64,000 nt of DNA from Plutella xylostella (taxonomy: Eukaryota; Arthropoda; Insecta; Lepidoptera; Plutellidae): assembly GCF_932276165.1 (NCBI RefSeq), contig NC_064012.1, forward strand, positions 3,479,501 to 3,543,500, in the 5' to 3' direction. This document shows positions 24,496-34,799 of this stretch, piece after piece. The notes under the pieces are model-generated. The model made no database searches. It was given only the letters and a program-made list of their open reading frames with translations, and was not told where the DNA came from. The translations under genes were made by a program, and so were the position numbers. How positions within the stretch are numbered: position 1 is the stretch's first letter; each line of letters begins with the position of its first letter.

Positions 24496-27400
24496 ATGAG
24501 CAATATGTTGATAAAACCTCTCCGTGCCAGTATAAACAGTGTGAAAGCGCGTCAGTGCGTCGGGGTTTTGTCCCGACAGTTTTCTAATCGTCTAGATGCC
24601 CTAGATTACGAAGAAAGACTCACAGGATGTCTTTCTCAGCTTCCATCTACAGCCAAAGTGGTAATATGCGGCGGCGGGGTCATGGGTGCATCAGTCGCCT
24701 ATCATTTAGCGAAAAGAGGATGGGGTGGTAAAACAATACTGATCGAAAAAGAAAAGTAAGTATTTCGATCGAAACCGACTTTATTACACGTATCCATCGG
24801 TGTTGTCATGTTGTGTTATACAACGTGAAATGTAACATTGTTGTCAATGTCATACAACTACTAACCTGTTTGTTTTAGGGTTGGTGGGGGCTCTCGGTGG
24901 CATTCTTCTGGGTTGGTTGGTGTATTCAAGCCATCGGTGGCACAAGTTCGCCTAGCTCAGTCTTCTATACGCTTGTTCCAAGATCTAGAAGAGAAAGGCC
25001 GACCCACAGGCTGGAAGCAATGCGGGTCTCTCCTCCTGGCTCGGACCAGGGACCGTATGACTGTCTACAGAAGAATGAAGAGTCAATCTGTGTAAGTTTC
25101 TATAGCTTATATTCTTATTCATTGATATTATTTAGAATTATATGTATCGATAAATGATGCATAAAATCTATATCGTTTACTTTTTAATAATATAAAGTAA
25201 TAGCAGAGTGTATACTGGGTATGCCCTGGGCTCTGACAATAATAGGTAAGTATATGGCTTATAAAGAAATCAGTTGCTATCAATAAATAGAATCACATAC
25301 TTACTGTTAATCCTTAATTCCTGCTGAATAAAATAATTCACTAATACTTCAAAAAAACTAATCATAATTTCAACTGTCCTATTAATGATATACTTGTTTT
25401 ATATCTGCTAAATATACATACATGGAATCCATCCATAACAGAACTGCATTTGAAACTTTCCGTTTATATTTTGTTACTAGATCCTGGGGCATCGACTGTG
25501 ATCTGGTCACACCGAAGGGCTGTCAGGACATCTGGCCCATGCTCAATGTGGAGGACATTGTCGGAGGTCTGTGGATCCCCGGAGACGGTGTAGGGGATCC
25601 TCATCTCATCTGCATGTCGCTAATAAGGGAAGCTCTGCAGAATGGTAAGTGAAATTGTTGCAATATCAGTAGAAGAATAAAATCTTGACTGATGTACCTT
25701 TTTGGAGAAGCAGGACTGAATTTATTAAAACCATGCAATTAATATGGCAGTTCAGCTGATTTATCTCTATTAAAGCATTGTCATAAAAGTAACAGATTAT
25801 GTAAAGATACATGATTCATGAATTATAACTATTTAAAAAAAGTTGTAAATAAGCCTAGAAATTTTGTTGCATAAATTGTAATTCTCTGTCCCAGGTGTTG
25901 GTGTGATGGAAGATTGCTCCGTAACTGGGGTGCTTTCCAAGAATGACAGAGTGTGCGGAGTGGAAACCACACATGGGCCCATTGAGTGTGAATATTTTGT
26001 CAATTGTGCTGGCTTTTGGGCGCGACAGGTAAAGTTTATGTTATAATATATTTCGTTCTTATTTGTTCACATTATCCTAACTAATATTATAAATGCGAAA
26101 GTGTGTCTGTCTGTCTGTTACTCTTTCACGCCAAAACTACTGAACAAATTTGAATGAAATGTGGTATACATACGGTCTAGACCCTGGGAAAGAACATAGG
26201 CTACTTTTTATCCCGGAATTCCCACGGGAAAACTATTAAAGGCGAAGCGAAGCGCGCGGGAATAGCAAGTCTATTAATAATTAAGCTACATTAATAAATA
26301 TATAGGCAATGTGCACAAATAATGAAACAATATAAAAATTGCAGTGGTTACATAAGTGGGAGTAGGACCTATTTGTATGAGTGTTAATACTGATTGAATT
26401 CACAGTCATACAAACAGAGGGATAGTTTGAGTCTGTCCGAAATGCTTCGTTATTTGCTTTATCTGGGATGTTTAGTATGAGCACATTGATAGGCCTAAAG
26501 ATAAAAAAAAAGTTTATTTGCAAAAAATGTAACTACCAAATTTTATACCAGATATTACCATCTTTCTTTCCCTATGATGGCAACCAATAGTTTATATTAA
26601 ATATGTTTTCAAATGCAAAACAGTTTTGGTCTGCCATCTTTGTTGCCCAACGATAGGACTTTTAAAAATAGAAATTACTTTCTTCTTCGTGGACGTTATG
26701 CTATTAAATTATGTTACTAAAGTCATTAAAAAAAACTGTTATTCTCTTATGTATTACAGGTTGGACAGTTAGCCCGCCCCAAGGTGAAGGTTCCATTGCT
26801 TCCGTGTGAACACTACTACCTGCACACAAAACCTATAGACAATCTAGACCCAATGACTCCAGGTAATGTTATCCAAAATATTGCACTAATATTAAACTCG
26901 ATTACTTAAGTATCAAAGGTAATTTTGCCGGCCTTTTGAATTAAACAACCATTCTTAGCCTTTTAAAGATAAAGATAACAAATCTGATACAATCCGTAAC
27001 TGAAATCCATGACTCAACAAAATATAGTTGTTATTACTAAAAAGCGAACTTGATTCTTTGGGATAAACCTATGTCCAGATTGTCTAGCAATCGGCTGATG
27101 AACTTGATGAAATCAATCAAACTATCAACGAGTAAATTATATGACAATGCATTATTTTTGTTTTTTAGTTGTTCGGGACCCTGACGGTTACATCTATTTG
27201 CGAGAGAGGGATGGCTGCATCTTAGCCGGCGGATTCGAACCCGTAGCGAAACCTGTATACGAAGAAGAAAGTGAGTATATAAACAGCCAGCTGCGAGTGT
27301 GAATCTTCTTAGCGTGGCTTACAGAATACATCTATATTTAGACATACTCTCAGTCACGCACCACTTCAGTGTTTGTTATGACTACAATGCACTCAGGATA

Positions 27401-30400
27401 CATATAGAAACAACATGTAGGTACCTATAGGTTTAATCAAGATATTTTCCTGTAAAATCACTGTTTTATGAGAGTTCACTGACCGAGCTTGATACTTTTC
27501 CAACTCGCATCATTCAATTACGAGATTCCTGCCATAATGTTTATGGTTATGATGACCAGTGGGGTAAACGAGTTTTCGAATGAAGACCACGTCCTACGCT
27601 TCGCTAGAAAGTATGGCGTGGGACAAGAAGCCGCTCTTAGCTAGATAGAAATAGCCATAGTGCTTCTATGTCCAGCAGAGGATGATGGACGGGCTGATGA
27701 TCATCATCATCATCAGCCAATAATCATCCACTGCTGGACATAGGCCTCGCCCAAGGAGCGCCACAACACTCGGTCCTCGGCCTTCCTCATCCAACCAGTA
27801 CCCGCCACCCGCCTAAGGTCGTCAGTCCAGCGGGCAGGAGGGCGTCCTTTGCCTGTTCGTGGTCTCCACTCGAGAACTCGTCTAAGCCAACGGTTATCGG
27901 TTCTTCGGGCTGATGAAGATGATGATGAAATTCTACACCTACCACCCCATCTCCCGCAGTACTATCGCAAGCGTCGCGATGTGTGGGCGAGGACTGGGAC
28001 CAGTTCCACGTGCTACTGCAGGAGCTCCTGAAGAGAGTGCCCTCGCTGAGCCAGGCGACGCTGCATAGACTCTGCAACGGACTGGAGGCGTTCTCGCCGG
28101 ACTGCAAGTGGATCGTCGGCGAGTCACCTGAGGTAGATGTTGGAAAATAATGGGTGCTTTAGAGCCTGTCCAGATGAAGCGTTTTACGCGCGAGTCCACT
28201 CCCGTATCAATTTAAAACGCTCGAGTCCAGAGACCCGCTCATTGCACGCGTTTTACGCGCGGGATGTATTATGTAGGTACCTTTAGTATCTCAAGAACGT
28301 GCGAGTGTCAACGCGCGAATGGACTCATGCCTAAAACACCTCAACTGGATAGGCTCTTAAGTGCAACTTTGCAATGGTTAAAGATAGGAGTTCCTTTTTA
28401 ATAATAGCCAAAAATTAACAAGGTAGAGTTAAACGAGTTTTATAAGTGAGTATCCGAAATTACTAACAACAAATAATGATGTTGGCACTTGTTTCTTTTG
28501 CAAAGTTAGCACTGTTAATTATTGTTATCAATAAAATTACAATTTACTATATATTATTCTTAAGTATGTAATTACGCTGTACGTTTGTTGCAGATGTTCA
28601 ACTACCACGTGGCGGCGGGTATGAAGACGGTGGGGATCTCGGCCGCCGGCGGCGTCGCCGAGGCCACCGTCGACGGCATCGTTGACGGGTATATACATAC
28701 GATATAACATATATGATACCTCGCTTCTTTTTTCTACTATCAACCACAACCAACGCCTTCGCGCCAGGAGGCGTTTGCGAGCTCGAGTTCTACTGGTTGA
28801 CAAATGAAAAAAGGGGCGATCCATATACGTTACGGTTATATGTACAGTGACCATTATACCTGTAGGGATGGTATAATAAGCGGAAAGATATCGAGTGACT
28901 CATTATGTCAAAGAAATATTGTAAACACAAACACCTCTTTTTATCTAACATACAAAAAAAAGAAAAACAACGTTAAGTTTAGCAAAAAAAAAACATGATC
29001 GTATTATGGTACGGAACATGTGGCTTGTCACAGTGTTTCGTTTGTACCACGATATACAGGGCGTCCCTATATCTGTGCTATGACCGTTTGTCGGCAGATA
29101 CACGAAGTACGATATGCACGAGCTGGGCATCAACCGCTTCCTCGGCCTCCACAACAATAAGCGGTTCCTGCGGGACAGAGTCAGAGAGGTGCCAGGTGAG
29201 ACTATATAAATAAATAAATATGTGGGTACATCTCACACACGGCCATCCGACCCCAAACTAGGCAGAACCTGTGATATGGGTGTCGGACAGCTGATAGTAT
29301 TATATCAACAGAAATACAACGATATTTAATACCTACATATTTAATAGACAATCAGACACAAAGGCAAACACAAATGCTCATCACATTCACACAGATTTTT
29401 GCCCTGGGCGGGATTCGAACCCAAAGCTATGAAGGCCACCAAATCTTAAAATACATAAACTTAAAATACTTACTTAATAAGTAACCCGACGACTTGATAT
29501 GATACGAGCACCACGGTTTCCCTTCCAGGGGTCCACTACGGGATGCCATACCCGTTCCCTGAGTTCGAGACGGGTCGCAACCTGCGAATGTCTCCCATCT
29601 ACCCGACGCTGCGCGACAACGGCGCCGTGTTCGGACAGGTCATGGGCTACGAGCGGCCCGCCTGGTTCGAGCCTCTAGGTCAGTGATACAGAAACAAGTG
29701 ACGACAGCAAAAAAGTTTATAAGCCCCTTCTCCCACAGTCGCGTCGCTTGAGAGTCGCGTAGTGGGAGAAGGGACTCATCAGTCTCAGACTCATGATCCA
29801 TACGGTGTATTTTAAACTCGCGGACGACAACCGTATATGCGCCTACAAAGCGACTGAACTCATCCTTGTAGAAGAAGAAATACGGAAAATGATCCGGCTT
29901 AGATATAACATGCCGCACAGGTAGGTGTCGGCTTAGTATACCCTTTTTGCAACACTCTGTATGTGATGAGACCCTAATCACGAACCCCGTCCACTCCACC
30001 CCACCAGACCCTGAGGCCAGTTCGGAGCAGCCGCGCGAGTTCAAGATAGCCTACACGAAGTCATTCGGCAAGCCGCCGTGGTTCGAGGAGGCGAGACGCG
30101 AGTACTGGGCGTGCCGTGAGGCGGTCGGTTTGGCAGACTACTCGTCCTTCACCAAGATTGACTTGCAGGTCAGTGGGTAACAGTGCTGTGTGCGTATCAC
30201 GAGTGTTGTCGACTTATTTTTTTATGTAAGCTGGGTAGTGTCCCACTGCTGGGCAAAGGTCTCCACAAATAATTGACCACCGTTCCGTACCCTACCCTAC
30301 CCTATCCCTACGAATATTTTAAGACCAAAAGTAGCGAAAACGGTTCAGCCGTTCTCGAGTTATAGCGTCAGGAAAGAAACCCAACTTATTTTTATCTAGT

Positions 30401-33400
30401 AGAAGATCGTATGTACCATTTAAGTGATTCACACTGCTCCGTTCACAGTCTCAAGGGCTTGAGGTGGTCGACCTACTCCAGTACCTGTGCTCCAACGACG
30501 TGGACGTGCCCGCGGGCAGCATCATCCACACCGGCATGCAGAACGAGCGAGGGGGCTATGAGAACGACTGCAGCCTCGCCAGGATCGCCCCCAACCAGTT
30601 AGTGCTGCTCTCTTACTGCCAGTTTCAATAACTCTGGCTATCGATAGCTGACTACTTTCATACGATTTTGTCAAATGCAACTTTTCATATGTTTAAATCT
30701 TATGATAGCAACTGTCAGCTATCGATAGATAGAGTATTGAAACTGATAGTTAGTTTAAGGGGTTACAGATCGGTTGAACATAATTATTCTGTTAGCTTGT
30801 CCATCAACTACAAAAACGACATTATCTATTCTTGGACCAACAGAGCACCTATCTGCTAGGCTAGCTATGTTATAAAATACAAAATGTAGGTCCCACTACG
30901 TAAAAGTACTAAAATTAAGTACCTCCAAAATTTTCGGTCCATATGGATCGCTGAACTCTGTAAAGCAGTATAAAAACTATTTATCTCTATTCCAGCTACA
31001 TGATGATCGCGCCAACCATCCAGCAAACGCGTTGCAAAGTGTGGATCAAGAAGCACTTGCCGGCCAACGGATCAGTCACCATGTCAGATGTCACGTCCAT
31101 GTATACTGCCATCTGCATCATGGGACCTTTCACCAGAAATCTCCTGTCAGAATTGACGGATACTGACCTATCGCCATCGAATTTCCCCTTCTTCACGTTT
31201 AAGGAGATCGATGTTGGACTGGCCAATGGTATTCGTGCCATGAACTTGACCCACACTGGAGAGCTGGGTTATGTGCTGTATATTCCTAATGAGGTAAGTT
31301 AATTCAACTGTAATTTAAGCGCTATATTTTCTTTGAAACTGGAAGTCCTAACCTAACACCATGTCAGTGTCAGAAATTACGAATTAGTATTGTCGCCCTG
31401 ATAAATTTTTTGATGTTGCCACGTCTTTCTGTTGAAGTTAGGCCGTGTCCCCAGTGGGCAGATACTGAGATAGTCAAACTGCGTACTAAACTAGTAGACA
31501 GTGGACACTTCATTTCAAATATATGGAAGAGCGTACTAAATCGATATGCCGCAAAGTCAGTCGGTCGCTGACGGTTTGCCTGCTGGGGACACGGCCTTAG
31601 CGTTGCCAAACTAGCCATTACCCATAGATAGGTATAGCATGAAACTGGATCTGCAAATCCGCAATTTAACACACCCCCTTTACATTCCAGTTCGCTCTCC
31701 ACGTATACCACCGTCTCATGCAAGTGGGCTCGAAGTACGACATAACCCATGTGGGCTACTACGCGTCGCGCACGCTGCGAGTGGAGAAGTTCTTCGCGTT
31801 CTGGGGCCAGGACCTGGACACGATGACCACGCCGCTCGAGTGCGGGCGGACTTGGCGTGTGAAGTTCGATGTGAGTGGCTGGTTTTAGGGCCTTAGCATG
31901 TATCATCGTAACAGATCTATATACACTTACCTAACCGGCATAAGCAAACGTCAAAAACGTAAAATAATGTAATTCCCTTTTTACCTTACTTTATGCACTT
32001 GCGGTGTCTAGGCAAAGCTATGTCGGTGCATATTGCATAGCATACTAAATGTAAGGTCGCTTCTTTTTCTCCACTCAGCCAGTAGAGCGCGAGCTCGTGT
32101 ACGCCTGCTTGACAGAAGAAAAATAGGCGATCCCTTTACTTTACACTTATAACTATGTTTGAGACCCTAAGCAATGACCTAGGCTAGTAGCACGGGGCGC
32201 ATTTAAAACGTGACATAAATTTTGCATCGCGCTCACTCAAATCGCACAGCCTCAAGAGCGATCGCGACAGAGAGCTTTTGTCACGTGTTAAATGCGTCCC
32301 GTGCTACTAGCCTCGGTCATTGCACAGGGCCTCAGCACATAATATAAACGTAACGTCTTTACGTTCGGATTCGGTTTGTCTTTTTTCATCCGTCGACCAG
32401 GCGTTCGCGAGCTAGCCCTTCTACTGCGTTTTAACCTAACCCTAAACCCCACAGAAAGACATCCCCTTCATCGGTCGCGAGGCCCTCCTCAAGCAGCGAC
32501 AAGACGGCGTACTGCGTCAGTACGTGCAACTCGTGCTTACTGACCACGACCACGAGCTGGACCTGTGGTCGTGGGGCAACGAGCCCATCTACCGGGACGG
32601 CAACTACTGCGGGCAGACTACTACCACGGCGTACGGGTTCACGTTTAAGAAACAGGTGCGTAATATATTTTTGTTGATTATGTTGAAGAGGTCTGGTAGG
32701 TACTAAAGCTCTGCCTTGTGGAGGCCCTCGGCCGGTGGTCTATAGTGGTCTCTTTTCCACGCCTAACATGCATTTCCATGGTAAGCAGTCAAAAAGAAGC
32801 CTCGGCCGATTGCCTCCGCAACAGAGTTTATTAGATTAGTAGTTAACGTCACGGCAATATGTATAGTCAGTATGTGCAACTAGTACTGACGGACCACGAC
32901 CACGAGCTGGACCTGTGGTCGTGGGGCAACGAGCCCATCTACCGGGACGGCAACTACTGCGGGCAGACTACTACCACGGCGTACGGGTTCACGTTTAAGA
33001 AACAGGTAAGGATTATTGGGAGAAGAGGTCTGGTGTTAAAGCGCTGCCTTGTAGAAGCACTATGTAGGTGGCCTATAGTGGTCTCTTTTACACACCAATG
33101 CACATCCATTTGCATAGTTCACAAATAATGAAGATCTATTTATATGCCTATGCTTAATAATGATAATTCTTGCAGGTGTGTCTCGGGTTTGTGCAGAATT
33201 TCGACGAGAATGGCGTCGCGCAGCCTGTCAACAACGAATACATTTTGGGCGGACATTACGAAATAGATATAGCTGGAATACGGTAAGTCATTTATTATTT
33301 ATACAACCTCAAAACTTATTATTGGCGATTACTTAACAGTACCTTCTATGGTTTATCGTTAAAAGTATACTCTCTTGAGTCCAGGGCTACACACTAGTAG

Positions 33401-33625
33401 AAAAGTATATCGATATCGTTTTGTCGCGCAGGAATAGACACAAAATTATACACAGAATATATTTACACAGAATTTACTACGCTTTACAGGTACTCAGCAA
33501 AAATAAACCTGCATTCGCCGAACCTGCCTACCAAGTACCCAGATAAGGAGCGCGATGTATACCAAGCGACGCGGCCGGCCCGTAGCCAGGATACCCAGTA
33601 TGTGGGCCGCCATTATCAACCTTAA
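24496..33625 (+). CDS. PDPR: Pyruvate dehydrogenase phosphatase regulatory subunit, mitochondrial
   Basis: PDPR is a flavoprotein-like partner that restrains the mitochondrial phosphatase activating pyruvate dehydrogenase; it is related to dimethylglycine and sarcosine dehydrogenases. Exons: 24496-24755, 24879-25091, 25481-25644, 25895-26028, 26760-26862, 27169-27270, 27960-28132, 28594-28688, 29098-29195, 29529-29678, 30008-30168, 30449-30597, 30996-31293, 31691-31870, 32455-32655, 33176-33282, 33490-33625 (907 aa; human about 880). Residues 1-35 are basic and serine-rich, like a mitochondrial presequence. The FAD Rossmann motif GGGVMG is at 59-64 and a DAO fold runs to about 440. The C-terminal GcvT-like half has PDPR-type motifs GGYENDCSLAR, FFAFWGQDLD and PLECGR. 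SRWHSSGL (H95) resembles the flavin-linking His motif of the dehydrogenase relatives. A phase-0 duplicate of the end of exon 15 lies at 32871-33005. The exon at 27960 has the least certain 5' edge, because a LINE fragment abuts it. Confidence 0.93.
26083..26268 (+). repeat. Lepidopteran interspersed repeat
   Basis: Same family as 13570-13785: starts CTAATATTATAAATGCGAAA, then GTCTGTCTGTCTG and CACGCCAAAACTACTGAAC, and ends GCGAAGCGCGCGGGAATAGC. It lies in a PDPR intron. Confidence 0.7.
27600..27945. repeat. Two RTE-type LINE tails in inverted orientation
   Basis: A plus-strand tail (to about 27706, GTCCAGCAGAGGATGATGG) meets a minus-strand tail (27706-27945, containing ATCCACTGCTGGACATAGGC and CCTTCCTCATCCAACCAGTA) across a GATGATCATCATCATCATC core. 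The right part stops about 15 bp before the polypyrimidine tract and acceptor of PDPR exon 27960-28132. Confidence 0.7.
28160..28359. repeat. MITE-like inverted repeat
   Basis: Ends AGAGCCTGTCCAG and CTGGATAGGCTCTTA form an imperfect terminal inverted repeat around a core rich in CGTTTTACGCGCG. It lies in a PDPR intron. Confidence 0.6.
29219..29432 (-). repeat. Dispersed repeat with a B-box-like end
   Basis: The right end carries GGGCGGGATTCGAACCC (minus strand GGGTTCGAATCCC, an RNA polymerase III B-box match). The body has CATCTCACACACGGCCATCC and CTAGGCAGAACCTGTGATAT. A SINE-like or tRNA-related repeat is likely. It lies in the PDPR intron before exon 29529. Confidence 0.45.
29725..29774. 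repeat. Short hairpin repeat
   Basis: CCCTTCTCCCAC at the left pairs with GTGGGAGAAGGG at the right, enclosing CGCGTCGCTTGAGAGTCGCG. Probably a small MITE, 50 bp past the 5' splice site of PDPR exon 29529-29678. Confidence 0.6.
30616..30749. mobile_element. Harbinger-like MITE with TTA target duplication
   Basis: Terminal inverted repeats CTGCCAGTTTCAATA and TATTGAAACTGATAG, flanked by TTA (30613-30615, 30750-30752). Family members are at 38307-38446 and, interrupted, at about 54541-54896. The 3-bp TTA duplication suggests PIF/Harbinger by inference. It starts 19 bases past the end of PDPR exon 12 (30597). Confidence 0.75.
31438..31600. repeat. MITE-like inverted repeat
   Basis: AGGCCGTGTCCCCAG at the left and CTGGGGACACGGCCT at the right are perfect inverses. 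It lies in the PDPR intron before exon 31691. Confidence 0.7.
32183..32322. repeat. MITE of the CTAGCACGGG family
   Basis: GGCTAGTAGCACGGGGCGCA at the left and its near inverse at the right, with the central block TCACTCAAATCGCACAGCCT. It lies in the PDPR intron before exon 32455. Confidence 0.75.
32868..33118 (+). repeat. Duplicate of the end of PDPR exon 15 plus downstream intron
   Basis: Copies 32518-32770 or so. The exonic part (32868-33005) repeats the last 46 codons of exon 15. A CAG just before 32871 could act as acceptor, making a 135-bp (45-codon) phase-0 exon that ends in donor GTAAGG. Five third-position changes occur in the first 24 bases, none in the next 114, and the intronic continuation is clearly diverged. 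Whether it is spliced in cannot be told from DNA alone; the polypyrimidine tract before it is poor. Confidence 0.9.
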
Positions 33626-34799
33626 CCGGAGAAATAAGCTGTAGTTTTCGCTGTAGCGACGCACTGATTCTCGACTTAAATGAGAGCGCCAAAATAAAAG
33701 GCTGTACATATCTTTTTTAGGTACGGAAAAAATATAAATGTCATGCTGTAATAATCGCAATGCAAGATAAGTAAGCTGTGATTTTTTGAAAAATAACGTC
33801 TTAGTATTAAACTGACAATACAAAAAAATCTATTATTTATTTAGTTATGAAAAGAATATATGTATCGACGTGTGCAATTATCGTTAGTAAGAAATTTTTT
33901 AAATTAGTTATAAGATATTTTTTTGTACACATTATTTTAGTTCTCATAGTACTTCCTAATTCCATTTTAGGTGTTATGCCCCCTATATATTATACTATTC
34001 TTGTTAAAGTAGATAAATTCATTTAAATATAGGAATAAAATTATAATTAGTATCTAATTCGAACTTTTTGAAATAAATGCTAACATGTTATGATTATATG
34101 TATGTATCTTGATCTTTAAAATGTCTTGCCTATTTAGTAAGATTTATAAATATAATGTCAATCTGTCGTAAAAAATCATATACCTATTAATATGGTTTAC
34201 GGAACAGACCGTATTCATGTTTTCGCAATTTTTATTTTTTAAAAAACATGCGGTACTATTTTTTTCCCTTTGTTTGTGTCTGAAATTGTATCTAACAACT
34301 AGGAAATTATTTAATTAAGACTGGTAAAATAAGATCTAATAAGTTGGCATCAATTGAAAGTTTATGTTTTCAATATGGTGGGTTTTGGTGCTATGTTTAA
34401 TGTGATGCGGGCTATTTTTATCCGGTAGTATAACATCAGCTATGCGAAGGAAATGTGTTATGCTGTTTCAAATACTCCACAAATAAATGAATATAATGTT
34501 TCAAAGTAAATATACAAAATAATAGTGAATTAAGATTGCTTTTATAGTATCAATTATTTATTGCTGTAGCATAGTATACATAATAATATACAATCAGTAG
34601 TATAATATCGTTTGAGTAAAATTATGATCAGCAATTATATTTTATTAATAAATATAGCAGCTCAATTATTACATAATGTTGCGTTTTCTTTCTACTTTGT
34701 CCAGCTTCTATCGGGCGCATAAAGAAATAATATACTCAGATAGAAATATATCTTATATATTAGATTTTATAGAATACAAATTTTCACTTACAGGGAAAA
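33626..34799. other. Convergent 3' regions of PDPR and EXOSC10
   Basis: Holds the 3' UTRs of both genes. Plus-strand AATAAA-like signals occur at several places after the PDPR stop (for example near 33695, 34043 and 34072); on the minus strand TTTATT (AATAAA inverted) occurs at 34641-34646 and 34557-34562. Which are used cannot be told. The minus-strand frame at 33494-33823 overlaps the last PDPR exon and is not a gene. Confidence 0.6.

Noticed and set aside
29640..30044. 134-residue minus-strand frame
   Set aside because: It overlaps PDPR exon edges on the opposite strand and a MITE end; no family resemblance.
31370..31906. 178-residue minus-strand frame
   Set aside because: It is the reverse shadow of PDPR exon 31691-31870 plus a MITE at 31438-31600.
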